A DNA stretch of 64,000 bases from SIG575 sp964474295. Its GTDB lineage: Bacteria; Bacillota; Clostridia; Oscillospirales; Acutalibacteraceae. How positions within the stretch are numbered: the stretch's first letter is position 1; each line of letters opens with the position of its first letter. The notes under the pieces are model-generated. The model had not been told where the DNA came from, did no database searches, and saw only the letters and a list, made by a program, of their open reading frames with translations. The translations under genes were made by a program, and so were the position numbers. Below, piece by piece: positions 52,001-60,498 of this stretch. The stretch covers positions 8,650 to 72,649 of the forward strand of contig CAYYRN010000004.1 in the NCBI GenBank assembly GCA_964474295.1. The letters run 5' to 3'.

Positions 52001-52693
52001 TTGGGAGCTGCTGTAATTAAAGAGATTTGTTCCTGGGAATGGGAATATATGCTTCGCCTTGTTGTTGCGTGTATGTGCGGTGCGTGTGTCGGCTTTGAAA
52101 GAAGCCGAAGGTTTAAAGATGCCGGTGTCAGAACTCATGTAATGGTTACTCTCGGTGCGGCGCTTGTTATGGTTGTTTCAAAGTACGGTTTTCAAGACGT
52201 GCAGGCTTTTGAAAACCTCAAGGTTGACGCATCCCGTATTGCGGCAAACGTTGTTTCCGGTGTCGGTTTCTTGGGCGCGGGCGTTATATTTTTTAAAGGC
52301 TCGTCAATTAAAGGTCTTACAACGGCTGCTGGTATTTGGACAACGGCAGGTATCGGTCTTGCACTCGGCAGTGGTATGTATTTCGTCGGAATAATGTCAA
52401 CCGTAATTGTCATAATAGCCCAGTTTTTCCTGCACCGTATTCTTAAAAGCGTGGATTCTTTTTCAACGAGCGAGTTGTCGGTAAGTCTTGACAATGAGCC
52501 GGGAGCGATTGAAGAATTTAAGGCTATGCTTGAAAAGGAAAAGCTTGTAATTCAAACCTGTAAAATCATTAAAAACACAGAGGAAGGCACAATTACTTTT
52601 AAAGCAACGGTCAGAGTTCCGCACGATATGGAGTTTGAAGATTTTATTAAAATCATAGAAAACAATCACAGAATTAAGTCAATCGAATTTTAA
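52001..52693 (+). CDS. mgtC: MgtC/SapB-family membrane protein
   Basis: The 230-residue protein has an N-terminal MgtC domain with four membrane helices, including VACMCGACVGFERSR, RTHVMVTLGAALVMVVSKYG (in part), and VSGVGFLGAGVIF, followed by a cytoplasmic ACT-like tail (DNEPGAIEEFKAMLEKEKL). MgtC affects magnesium homeostasis and F1Fo ATPase in enteric bacteria; in Firmicutes the role is not settled. TTG 52001 is preferred since GGAGGGG lies ten bases upstream, whereas GTG 51992 is one base from it. Confidence 0.88.
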   Translation: MGAAVIKEICSWEWEYMLRLVVACMCGACVGFERSRRFKDAGVRTHVMVTLGAALVMVVSKYGFQDVQAFENLKVDASRIAANVVSGVGFLGAGVIFFKGSSIKGLTTAAGIWTTAGIGLALGSGMYFVGIMSTVIVIIAQFFLHRILKSVDSFSTSELSVSLDNEPGAIEEFKAMLEKEKLVIQTCKIIKNTEEGTITFKATVRVPHDMEFEDFIKIIENNHRIKSIEF

Positions 52694-52710
52694 ACAAAAC
52701 AAACAAAAAG

Positions 52711-52752
52711 AGCTGTAAAAAACTTGCGTTTTTTACAGCTCCGATTTTTTAT
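52711..52752. terminator. Bidirectional terminator between mgtC and the ABC exporter
   Basis: AGCTGTAAAAAAC (52711-52723) pairs perfectly with GTTTTTTACAGCT (52728-52740), followed by CCGATTTTTT. The core is the same palindrome as at 37345-37374 in flipped orientation. Confidence 0.9.
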
Positions 52753-52754
52753 TG

Positions 52755-54551
52755 TCAACACTGATTCTTATCAAATTGGCTGTTGTAAAGCTCCGCATAA
52801 AATCCGTTTTGTTCCAGCAAATCGTTATGCGTTCCCTGTTCTATAATGTCGCCGTCCTTCATTACGAGTATCAGATCGGCATTTTTTATTGTAGAGAGCC
52901 TGTGTGCTATTACAAAGCTTGTTCTGTTTTCCGTAAGCTTATCCATCGCTCGTTGAGTAATCAGCTCGGTTCGTGTGTCGACAGAGGATGTCGCTTCGTC
53001 AAGAATGAGCATCGGACTGTTTTGAATCATTGCACGGGCAACGGTGAACAACTGCTTTTGACCTGCCGAAATTGTGGTGTTTTCGCTCATAACCGTGTCA
53101 AAGCCTTTTGGGAGGGATTTAACAAAATGATAAATTCCGCAAGCCTTGCAGGCTGCTACAAGCTGCTCATCGCTTACTCCCGTTTTGTTGTAAACGAGGT
53201 TTTCTCTGACAGTCCCCTCAAATAACCAAGTGTCCTGCAAAACCATAGAGAAAAGCGAATGAACGCTTTCACGCTTGACGTCGGAAAGAGTTTTGCCGTC
53301 AACCTTTATTTTACCCTCGTTGGCTTCAAAGAAACGCATCAGAAGATTTACCATTGTTGTTTTTCCCGCACCGGTCGGGCCGACAATCGCAACCTTTTGA
53401 CCGGGCATAATGTGTGCTGAAAAATCTTTTATAATAATTTTATCGGGATTGTCGGGGTATGAAAAACGAATGTGTTCAAACTCCACTTCGCCTTTAATAT
53501 CATCAATGGAAATCGACGGCTTATCGGATTCATCGGAAAGTTCTTCTTCTTCGAGAAAATCAAAAACTCTGTCTCCGGCAGCGGCGGCGGACTGCATATT
53601 TGTCATACCCTGTGCAAGAGTGCTGAGGGGTGACGTGAACAGACGGACATACATAATAAATGCGATTATAACACCGAAAGTAATTTTTCCGTCAAGGGCA
53701 AGCACCGCACCTATAACGCACACGGCAACGTATCCCAAGTTGCCTATAATGTTCATTAACGGCTGCATAATTCCCGACAAAAACTGGCTTTTCCATTCGG
53801 CGTCGTAAACTGCCTTGTTGAGCGAATTAAAGTCGCTTTTTATTTTTTCGTTTGCACGGGAAAGCCTTACAACATCGTGTCCCGAATACATTTCTTCGAT
53901 AAATCCGTTGAGAGCGCCTAAATTATTCTGACGTGAAATGAAGAATTTTTGAGAGCGTGACATAATCAGTGCCATTATCGCAAAGCCCAAAAGCGTGGCA
54001 CCTATCGCACCGAGAGCCATTCTCCACTCGGTAGCAAACATCATAATAAGACAGCCTAAGAATTGTGCAACCGCACTTATCATTGAAGGCAGACTGTTGG
54101 AAAGCGTTTGCTGGAGCGTGCTGACATCGTTTGTTACACGGCTTAAAATGTCACCGTGTGATGTGGAGTTGTAAAGGCTCATCGGAACATTGTTGATTTT
54201 TCTTGACAAATCGTTACGCATCTTGAGCGATAAATCGAGCGTAACCGTTGACATAATGAAATGTTCGATATATGTGAAAAGGGCGCTGAAACCATAAATA
54301 CAAAGAAGTGAAATACCTGCTCTCGCAATTTCTTTCATATCAATCTTGCCGAGAAGCGAACCGGAAATTATATCTGTAATTTCGCTTAATTTGTTAGGGC
54401 CTATAATTGTAAGTATCGCACCGAGAGCTGCCAATATGAGCGAAACGATTGTCGGCAGTTTAAGTTTAGGGGAATAAGAAAAAATATTTTTGATTATTCC
54501 CATAACACCTCTTTTACTTTTTTGAGGTACGGACATACTGTTGTTTCTCAT
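52755..54551 (-). CDS. ABC exporter half-transporter, consensus ATP site subunit
   Basis: The 598-residue protein has six membrane helices, then a nucleotide-binding domain with Walker A GPTGAGKTT (about residue 388), LILDEATSSVD (catalytic Glu present) and switch His in VIAHRLSTI. Its own signature motif is degenerate, ISAGQ instead of LSGGQ. It is the second gene of a pair; the upstream subunit has the opposite features. Together they match asymmetric heterodimeric exporters such as TM287/288 and BmrCD. Substrate may be a drug, lipid or peptide. The ATG follows GAGAGGTGAAAAC. Confidence 0.92.
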   Translation of the reverse strand: MRNNSMSVPQKSKRGVMGIIKNIFSYSPKLKLPTIVSLILAALGAILTIIGPNKLSEITDIISGSLLGKIDMKEIARAGISLLCIYGFSALFTYIEHFIMSTVTLDLSLKMRNDLSRKINNVPMSLYNSTSHGDILSRVTNDVSTLQQTLSNSLPSMISAVAQFLGCLIMMFATEWRMALGAIGATLLGFAIMALIMSRSQKFFISRQNNLGALNGFIEEMYSGHDVVRLSRANEKIKSDFNSLNKAVYDAEWKSQFLSGIMQPLMNIIGNLGYVAVCVIGAVLALDGKITFGVIIAFIMYVRLFTSPLSTLAQGMTNMQSAAAAGDRVFDFLEEEELSDESDKPSISIDDIKGEVEFEHIRFSYPDNPDKIIIKDFSAHIMPGQKVAIVGPTGAGKTTMVNLLMRFFEANEGKIKVDGKTLSDVKRESVHSLFSMVLQDTWLFEGTVRENLVYNKTGVSDEQLVAACKACGIYHFVKSLPKGFDTVMSENTTISAGQKQLFTVARAMIQNSPMLILDEATSSVDTRTELITQRAMDKLTENRTSFVIAHRLSTIKNADLILVMKDGDIIEQGTHNDLLEQNGFYAELYNSQFDKNQC

Positions 54552-54564
54552 TTGTTTTCACCTC

Positions 54565-56322
54565 TCATTTAAGTTCATCATCTGAAAGCTGCGAAAGAGC
54601 GATTTCACGGTACACTTCACAGTTTTCCATAAGCTCCGAATGTGTGCCTATGCCTACCGCTTTTCCCTCATCAAGCACAATTATTTTGTCTGCGTTTCTT
54701 ATCGTTCCTATTCTTTGCGCAACAATCATAAGCGTAATACCCGATAATTTTTCGTTAAGACCTTTGCGTAATGCTTTATCGGTTTTGTAATCGAGAGCAG
54801 AAAAAGAATCGTCAAAAATCAAAATTTCGGAGTTTCTCGCAAGAGCCCTTGCAATCGAGATACGCTGTTTTTGTCCTCCCGAAACGTTTGAACCTCCCTG
54901 TGCTATGGGTGAATCTATTCCGCCCGCAAGCTTTTCTACAAATTCTTTGGCTTGTGCGGTTTCAAGGGCATCGTTTACATTTTCTTCGTTTTGCTCTGCT
55001 CTGCTTTCACCGAACAGAATATTGCTTTTTATACTGCCGGAAAAAAGCACCGCCTTTTGTGTGACGAAACCTATGCGGTCATAGAGTGCGTCAAATGTGT
55101 AATCTTTAACGTTTACGCCGTCAACGAGAACTTCACCCTCCGTTGCATCGTAAATTCTTGCGGCAAGGTTAATAAGCGTTGTTTTGCCTGAACCCGTAGC
55201 GCCGATAAATGCTATCGTTTCACCCTTGTTTACTTTAAAGGATATGTTTTCAAGCGTGTTCTCCGAAGAAGACGGATATTTAAAAGAAACGTTTTTAAAT
55301 TCAACGGTTCCCACTTCTTTCGATGATGTTACATTGCCCTCGACAAGGTCGGTTTGGGCATCGAGAACTTCGTTTATTCTTTGTGCCGAAACCTGAGCCG
55401 ACGGCAAAAACATCATAATCATAACGAGCATCATAATAGACATAATAACATATGTGGCATATGTGCTGAACACAACAACATCACTGAACATCGTAAGTCT
55501 TGACATTGCATCCGTTACGGGTATTTGATTTATGAGCGAAGCGCCTACCCAGTAAATAACCAGTGCAAGCGAGTTCATAGCAAGGCTTACAAGAGGCATA
55601 AGCAATGCGAAAGTACGCTGGTTGAAAAGCTGAGTTTTCATAAGCCTTTCCGCTGCCGAAGCGAATTTCTTATTTTGATAATCTTCCGCGCCGAAAGCGT
55701 GAACAACATTAATGCCCGTTAAATTTTCACGGGCTATGAGGTTGAGCTTATCGATAAGCTTTTGAACAAGCTTGAATCTCGGCATAACCACCGTGATAAT
55801 GACGGACATAATTCCGAGAAGGAAAAGCACAAATCCCGCTGTGATGAGGGAAAGCTCCCAGCTTTTGTTTACAATTTTAATAATTGCCCAAACAGCCATA
55901 ACGGGTGATTTTATTATCATCTGCAATCCCATCGAAACGAGCATTTGAATTTGTGTAACGTCGTTTGTGGTGCGGTTAATGAGGCTCGGCACCGAAAAAT
56001 CGAGCATTTCGTGCTGCCCGAAATCGGCAACTTTGTTAAAAAGCTGTTCCCTTATCGTAAAGCTGAATCCCGAACCGACTCTTGAAGATAAATAACCGCA
56101 AAATACTGCCAAGGCGGCACTTGCCAAAGTGCAGGCGAGCATTTTGCCACCGGTCATTAAAATTTCGTTTACCGTACTTCCGGGGGTTTTAATAAGTATT
56201 GTAAGGTCGCTCATATAATCCGGGAGCTTTAAATCAAAATAAATTTGTCCCAAAATGAACAGCGTGCAGACGCCTGCCATAAGCCATTCCCGTCCACGCA
56301 TTTTTTTCAGTAGCTTTGTCAT
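54565..56322 (-). CDS. ABC exporter half-transporter, degenerate ATP site subunit
   Basis: The 585-residue protein has six membrane helices and a nucleotide-binding domain with Walker A GATGSGKTT and a good signature NVSGGQKQR. Its Walker B ends LIFDDSFSALD (Asp in place of catalytic Glu) and the switch is IVAQRIGTI (Gln in place of His), so its own composite site should not hydrolyse ATP well. It complements the downstream subunit, 13 bases away. The ATG follows AAGGAGTTATAACTG. Confidence 0.92.
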   Translation of the reverse strand: MTKLLKKMRGREWLMAGVCTLFILGQIYFDLKLPDYMSDLTILIKTPGSTVNEILMTGGKMLACTLASAALAVFCGYLSSRVGSGFSFTIREQLFNKVADFGQHEMLDFSVPSLINRTTNDVTQIQMLVSMGLQMIIKSPVMAVWAIIKIVNKSWELSLITAGFVLFLLGIMSVIITVVMPRFKLVQKLIDKLNLIARENLTGINVVHAFGAEDYQNKKFASAAERLMKTQLFNQRTFALLMPLVSLAMNSLALVIYWVGASLINQIPVTDAMSRLTMFSDVVVFSTYATYVIMSIMMLVMIMMFLPSAQVSAQRINEVLDAQTDLVEGNVTSSKEVGTVEFKNVSFKYPSSSENTLENISFKVNKGETIAFIGATGSGKTTLINLAARIYDATEGEVLVDGVNVKDYTFDALYDRIGFVTQKAVLFSGSIKSNILFGESRAEQNEENVNDALETAQAKEFVEKLAGGIDSPIAQGGSNVSGGQKQRISIARALARNSEILIFDDSFSALDYKTDKALRKGLNEKLSGITLMIVAQRIGTIRNADKIIVLDEGKAVGIGTHSELMENCEVYREIALSQLSDDELK

Positions 56323-56640
56323 TCAGTTATAACTCCTTATGCTAAAATCTTTCAAATATTATACTATAATTTACTTAATCTTAGTTGTATTATGTGCAAA
56401 AAATGTGTAACTTTTCTGTGAATATGAAACAAAGTGTATCTGCTACACGCAATACTTTTTCAAAGAAAAAATAACGAATTATAAAAACTTAATTAAAAAA
56501 TATATTGAAATATGTGCAAAAACATTATAAAATATCATAAAAGCAATATAAATCTTAATTTCATTTACATTGAAAAAATTTTCCCAAAGTAGTAAATTAT
56601 TTTCATATTTCAGCAAATTCTACTATCGGAGGGAAATTTT
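56323..56640. other. AT-rich divergent intergenic region with a repeated 12-mer
   Basis: This stretch holds no gene. It serves the ABC exporter (minus; a TATAAT-like -10 near 56364-56370 in reverse) and patatin (plus). TATGTGCAAAAA occurs at 56391-56402 and again at 56511-56522, exactly 120 bases apart, and GTGTA (56434-56438) faces TACAC (56444-56448). These may be operator sites; the regulator is unknown. Confidence 0.5.
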
Positions 56641-57474
56641 ATGAATGCGATTATAGATGTCGGAGGCGGCTTGAGAGGAATTTACGGTGCGGGTGTTTTT
56701 GACAGGTGCCTTGATGACAGCTTGCATTTTGATATATGTATAGGTGTTTCGGCGGGAAGCGGAAACGCATCGGCTTTTTTGTCGGAACAGAAAAAGAGAA
56801 TGTACCGATTTTTCTGCGATTATTCGCAGAGAAAAGAATATATGAGCATAAAGAACTTTATAAAAAACGGCTCTTACATCAATTTAAGCTACATTTATTC
56901 CACGCTTTCCGATTCGGACGGCGAAGACCCTATTGACTACGGGAAAATAAAGGAGTATGACGGCAAATATATAGTTGTCGGCACAAATGCCGAAACGGGT
57001 GAACCGTATTATTTTGATAATGACAGCATTTCTCAAGATGATTATAAGGTTTTGGGGGCTTCCTGTGCTATTCCGACAGTCTGTAAGCCGGTGGAGGTTG
57101 ACGGAGAAAGGTATTTTGACGGCGGTGTTGCCGACCCCGTGCCGATAAACAAAGCTTTGGAGGAGGGCGCCGATAAAATAGTGCTTGTTTTGACAAAGCC
57201 GGAGGATTATCGGTTCGATAACAAACGCAACGGCTTTCTCGCAAAATTTATCAAAGGTAAATATCCCGAAGCCGCAAAGAAGCTGAATGTTTGCTACAAA
57301 GCTTACAACGATGCCGTGGATTATGCGCAAAAACTTGCAAAGCAGGGCAAATGCCTTATTGTTGCGCCTGAGGATTGCTGCGGTGTCGGTACACTTACAA
57401 AGGATAAAGTAAAACTTGATATGTTATATAAAAAGGGTTATGAGGATGCCGAAAAAATAAAAGCGTTTTTGTAA
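56641..57474 (+). CDS. Patatin-like phospholipase
   Basis: The 277-residue protein has the oxyanion loop GGGLRG near the start, the nucleophile motif GVSAGSG (Ser37) and the catalytic Asp160 in DGGVADP, so the Ser-Asp dyad is intact. Bacterial proteins of this type (YlbK/RssA-like) are cytoplasmic or membrane-surface lipid acyl hydrolases. The ATG follows CGGAGGGAAATTTT. It is followed at ten bases by the cytidine deaminase gene, but no functional link is clear. Confidence 0.9.
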   Translation: MNAIIDVGGGLRGIYGAGVFDRCLDDSLHFDICIGVSAGSGNASAFLSEQKKRMYRFFCDYSQRKEYMSIKNFIKNGSYINLSYIYSTLSDSDGEDPIDYGKIKEYDGKYIVVGTNAETGEPYYFDNDSISQDDYKVLGASCAIPTVCKPVEVDGERYFDGGVADPVPINKALEEGADKIVLVLTKPEDYRFDNKRNGFLAKFIKGKYPEAAKKLNVCYKAYNDAVDYAQKLAKQGKCLIVAPEDCCGVGTLTKDKVKLDMLYKKGYEDAEKIKAFL

Positions 57475-57483
57475 CTCCGTTAT

Positions 57484-57897
57484 TTGAAAGAAGGGGTTTA
57501 TACGAACGTAAAACAGCTTATACTTTCCGCAATCGAAGCACGAAAAAATTCATATTCGCCGTATTCCGATTTTTCCGTCGGTGCGGCACTTCTCTGCACT
57601 GACGGCGAAATCGTAAGCGGCACAAACATTGAAAACGCATCATACGGTCTTACAATTTGTGCCGAAAGAACTGCGTTTTTTAAAGCTGTTTCGCAGGGGA
57701 AAAGAAGCTTTTCTGCCATTGCGATTGTCGGGGACGGTAAAACCTGTTTGTCTCCCTGCGGTGCTTGCAGGCAGGTTATGGCGGAGTTTTGCAAGGGCGA
57801 TTTTAAAGTGATTTTTGCAAAAAACGAAAACGAATACGTTGTTAAAACTCTTGATGAAATTTTGCCGTTTTGCTTTTCGGAGGATGATATGTTATGA
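57484..57897 (+). CDS. cdd: Cytidine deaminase
   Basis: The protein (137 residues from TTG 57484) has the zinc and catalytic motifs CAERTAF (Cys59, Glu61) and SPCGACRQVM, and SPYSDFSVGAAL. It deaminates cytidine and deoxycytidine to uridine in pyrimidine salvage. The start is odd: the best ribosome site, AGAAGGGG at about 57490-57497, lies after the TTG, and no ATG, GTG or TTG follows it before the conserved region. Either TTG is used without a normal site or a rare start codon is used. It overlaps the next gene by four bases. Confidence 0.92.
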   Translation: MKEGVYTNVKQLILSAIEARKNSYSPYSDFSVGAALLCTDGEIVSGTNIENASYGLTICAERTAFFKAVSQGKRSFSAIAIVGDGKTCLSPCGACRQVMAEFCKGDFKVIFAKNENEYVVKTLDEILPFCFSEDDML

Positions 57898-59186
57898 GAA
57901 TGTATGATATTATACTGAAAAAACGAAACGGCGGCTCATTGACAAAAGAAGAAATAGATTATTTTGTTAAAGGTGTTACGGAAAAGACAATCGAGCTTTA
58001 TCAAATTTCGGCTTTGATGATGGCAATTTATTTCCGTGGAATGACCGAGGAAGAAACATTGAATCTCACCCTCGCTATGGCGGATTCGGGAGATAAGATG
58101 GATTTAAGTCTTATTGACGGGGTAAAGGCAGATAAACACTCAACGGGCGGTGTCGGTGACAAAACCTCGCTTGCGGTGGTGCCGATTGTGGCATCCTGCG
58201 GAGTTAAGGTTGCGAAAATGTCCGGCAGAGGTTTGGGACACACGGGCGGAACTATCGATAAGCTGGAATCCATAAAGGGCTTTCAGACATCATTGTCTCC
58301 CGAAAAATTTTTCGATACCGTAAAAAAGCACGGGCTTTGCATTGCCGCACAGTCAATGAATCTTGCACCTGCGGATAAAGAACTGTATTCGCTGAGGGAT
58401 GTCACGGCAACGGTTGATAACGTTTCTTTGATTGCGGCAAGCATAATGAGCAAAAAGTTAGCTTCGGGAAGCGACTGCATTTTGCTTGATGTAAAGGTCG
58501 GAAGCGGAGCTTTTATGAAAACGTATGAAGAAGCCGAAAATCTTGCCCGTGAAATGGTAAAAATAGGTAAAGGTGCGGGAAGAAAAACAGCGGCACTTAT
58601 TACGAATATGGATGTTCCCTTAGGCTCGGCGATAGGAAACAGCATTGAGGTTATAGAGGCAATCGAGACTCTGCAAGGCAAAGGCCCCGATGATTTTACA
58701 AGGCTGACAAAAGCTTTGAGTGCGGAAATTCTTAAAATGGCAGGCATAAGCGATGCCGAAAAAGCCGTAGAAGAAGCGATTTTAAGCGGAAAGGCTCTTG
58801 AAAAGCTGGCATTGATGGTGAAATCCCAAGGCGGTGACGAAAATTACATTTACGATACGTCGCTTTTCGATAAAGCCGAATACAGCAGAGAAATCAAGGC
58901 GGCGGAAGACGGCTTTATATGTAAAATGAATACGGAAAGCATCGGTATTGCCTGCTCAAAGCTCGGTGCGGGCAGAGAGAAAAAGGGTGACAGCATTGAT
59001 TTCACCGCAGGAATAAGGCTTTACAAAAAAACGGGTGATGCTGTTAAAAAAGGTGATGTCGTTGCCGAAATGTATGCTTCGGATGACGGTAAATTTTCAT
59101 CGGCGGAGGAAACGTTTTTATCGTCTGTCGAATACAGCTTGACTAAACCGAAAGAAAGCAAGTTAATAATCGGAAAAGTTGAATAG
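57894..59186 (+). CDS. pdp: Pyrimidine-nucleoside phosphorylase
   Basis: The 430-residue protein has the thymidine/pyrimidine phosphorylase signature (DKHSTGGVGDKTSLAVVPIV in part, SGRGLGHTGGTIDKLESI in part) and a C-terminal PYNP domain. It splits uridine, deoxyuridine or thymidine with phosphate to free base and pentose 1-phosphate. The stretch between residues 80 and 120 holds the phosphate-binding Ser and Lys. It overlaps cdd by ATGA, so deamination and phosphorolysis act in series. Its terminator is at 59216. Confidence 0.94.
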   Translation: MRMYDIILKKRNGGSLTKEEIDYFVKGVTEKTIELYQISALMMAIYFRGMTEEETLNLTLAMADSGDKMDLSLIDGVKADKHSTGGVGDKTSLAVVPIVASCGVKVAKMSGRGLGHTGGTIDKLESIKGFQTSLSPEKFFDTVKKHGLCIAAQSMNLAPADKELYSLRDVTATVDNVSLIAASIMSKKLASGSDCILLDVKVGSGAFMKTYEEAENLAREMVKIGKGAGRKTAALITNMDVPLGSAIGNSIEVIEAIETLQGKGPDDFTRLTKALSAEILKMAGISDAEKAVEEAILSGKALEKLALMVKSQGGDENYIYDTSLFDKAEYSREIKAAEDGFICKMNTESIGIACSKLGAGREKKGDSIDFTAGIRLYKKTGDAVKKGDVVAEMYASDDGKFSSAEETFLSSVEYSLTKPKESKLIIGKVE

Positions 59187-59215
59187 CATACCTTTATGCA
59201 CGTTTAAAATATTAT

Positions 59216-59258
59216 GGCGGCAAGGAAAATAATTCTCCTTGCCGCCGTAAATTTTTTT
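59216..59258 (+). terminator. Terminator after the pyrimidine phosphorylase gene
   Basis: GGCGGCAAGGA (59216-59226) pairs perfectly with TCCTTGCCGCC (59236-59246), followed by GTAAATTTTTTT. Confidence 0.9.
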
Positions 59259-59264
59259 AAAAAA

Positions 59265-59305
59265 CTCTGTAATAAATGCCGAATTGACCAACATTTATTA
59301 CAGAG
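59265..59305. terminator. Terminator of the glycosyltransferase operon (bidirectional)
   Basis: CTCTGTAATAAATG (59265-59278) pairs perfectly with CATTTATTACAGAG (59292-59305). On the minus strand it is followed by TTTTTTAAAAAAAT, and on the plus strand by CAAAAAAGG. Confidence 0.85.
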
Positions 59306-59327
59306 CAAAAAAGGAAAAGAACGGTTA

Positions 59328-60479
59328 TTATTCATTTAAAACGAAGTCCAAAATTCGTGCCGCCTGTTTTTCGGCGGTTTTGTTTTCTCTCATAAAGTTT
59401 TGGGCTTTTTTGCATTTTGATATGTAAGCTTCGTCATCCAAATCGAGGATTTTTTCAATCGCTTCTTTTATTCCGTCTGCCGTTAAATCCTCAACGGTGT
59501 CGATGTAATCAAAATATTCCGAGGGTATTCCGCCGAGCTTTGTCGAAAGCACTGCCGAACCCGATGACATATATTCCAATGTCTTTGAGGAAAAAGCGTA
59601 TTTTGTAAGCTCAACTTTCGGGTTTCTCAAATTCACAAGAACCTTTGCTTTTTTCTCGTATTCAAAAACCTCGCGTGACGGCAAGTTGCCCATATATTTA
59701 ATTTTACCCGTGGCTTTCTTTTTGATTTCTTCAAGAGTGTTCCCTGCACCGAAAATCCAAAGCTCCGAAACCTTTTCCGATTTATTGCAGGCGTCTATCA
59801 GCAAATCGAGGTTGTTAAACGAATCAAAACCACCGGCATACATAACAATGTTTTCCTTGCCGCCGACCGGAGAAGTAAACTCGTCCGGACAAATTCCCTC
59901 AACAACTATATACTTTTTGTCGCCGGTCGGGATAACATTTTTCATTTCCTCGGCAAACAAAACATACTTGTCAAACTTATGGTTTTCGGCGGCTTTCAGC
60001 TTCCTTGAAACTTTTTTTGCGAAAGAAGCGTTTTTACCGTAAGCGGCAGATTGAAATTGAGGAACTTCCGAACAGATGGTTGTCAATTTCAAATTGAGCT
60101 TTTTGCGGAGTGTAAACAGCGGCAGGGATAAAATCGGCTGTGTTGAATACACAAGAACATTACAGTCACGGATGTTGTTGTCGAGAATATATTTTCTGAA
60201 ATTAAAAAACGCTTTCAGCGAACTGATTGGATTTTCTCTGTTAATTTTTACAACCTTAAATTTTTTTCCGTTTATTTGACTTTCCGTGGGATGTTCTTCT
60301 TTTATGTGAGGGATGTATGTAACGATATCCCAATCATCATCATTCAAACTCTTTGAAAATTCATTGAGCAAACGTCCCTCAAAATTCTGTCTTGCGTGGG
60401 AAGTACGGTTGTTACCCGAATTGAGTATAGTGTTATAAAAATCAGGGTCAACATAGTAACCTAAATATAAGAGCTTCAT
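59328..60479 (-). CDS. Family 4-type glycosyltransferase
   Basis: The 383-residue protein shows two Rossmann-like halves: MKLLYLGYYVDPDFYN and, in the C-terminal domain, YMGNLPSREVFEYEKKAKVLVNLRNP (in part) followed by EYMSSGSAVLSTKLGGIPSEYFD, where the Glu of the EX7E motif is expected. It should transfer a sugar from a nucleotide donor to a lipid-linked or polysaccharide acceptor. ATG 60479 has GGGGAGAAAAAA upstream; an in-frame start at 60563 would overlap the previous gene. It is the last of three glycosyltransferase genes. Confidence 0.85.
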   Translation of the reverse strand: MKLLYLGYYVDPDFYNTILNSGNNRTSHARQNFEGRLLNEFSKSLNDDDWDIVTYIPHIKEEHPTESQINGKKFKVVKINRENPISSLKAFFNFRKYILDNNIRDCNVLVYSTQPILSLPLFTLRKKLNLKLTTICSEVPQFQSAAYGKNASFAKKVSRKLKAAENHKFDKYVLFAEEMKNVIPTGDKKYIVVEGICPDEFTSPVGGKENIVMYAGGFDSFNNLDLLIDACNKSEKVSELWIFGAGNTLEEIKKKATGKIKYMGNLPSREVFEYEKKAKVLVNLRNPKVELTKYAFSSKTLEYMSSGSAVLSTKLGGIPSEYFDYIDTVEDLTADGIKEAIEKILDLDDEAYISKCKKAQNFMRENKTAEKQAARILDFVLNE

Positions 60480-60498
60480 TTTTTTCTCCCCAAATTTT

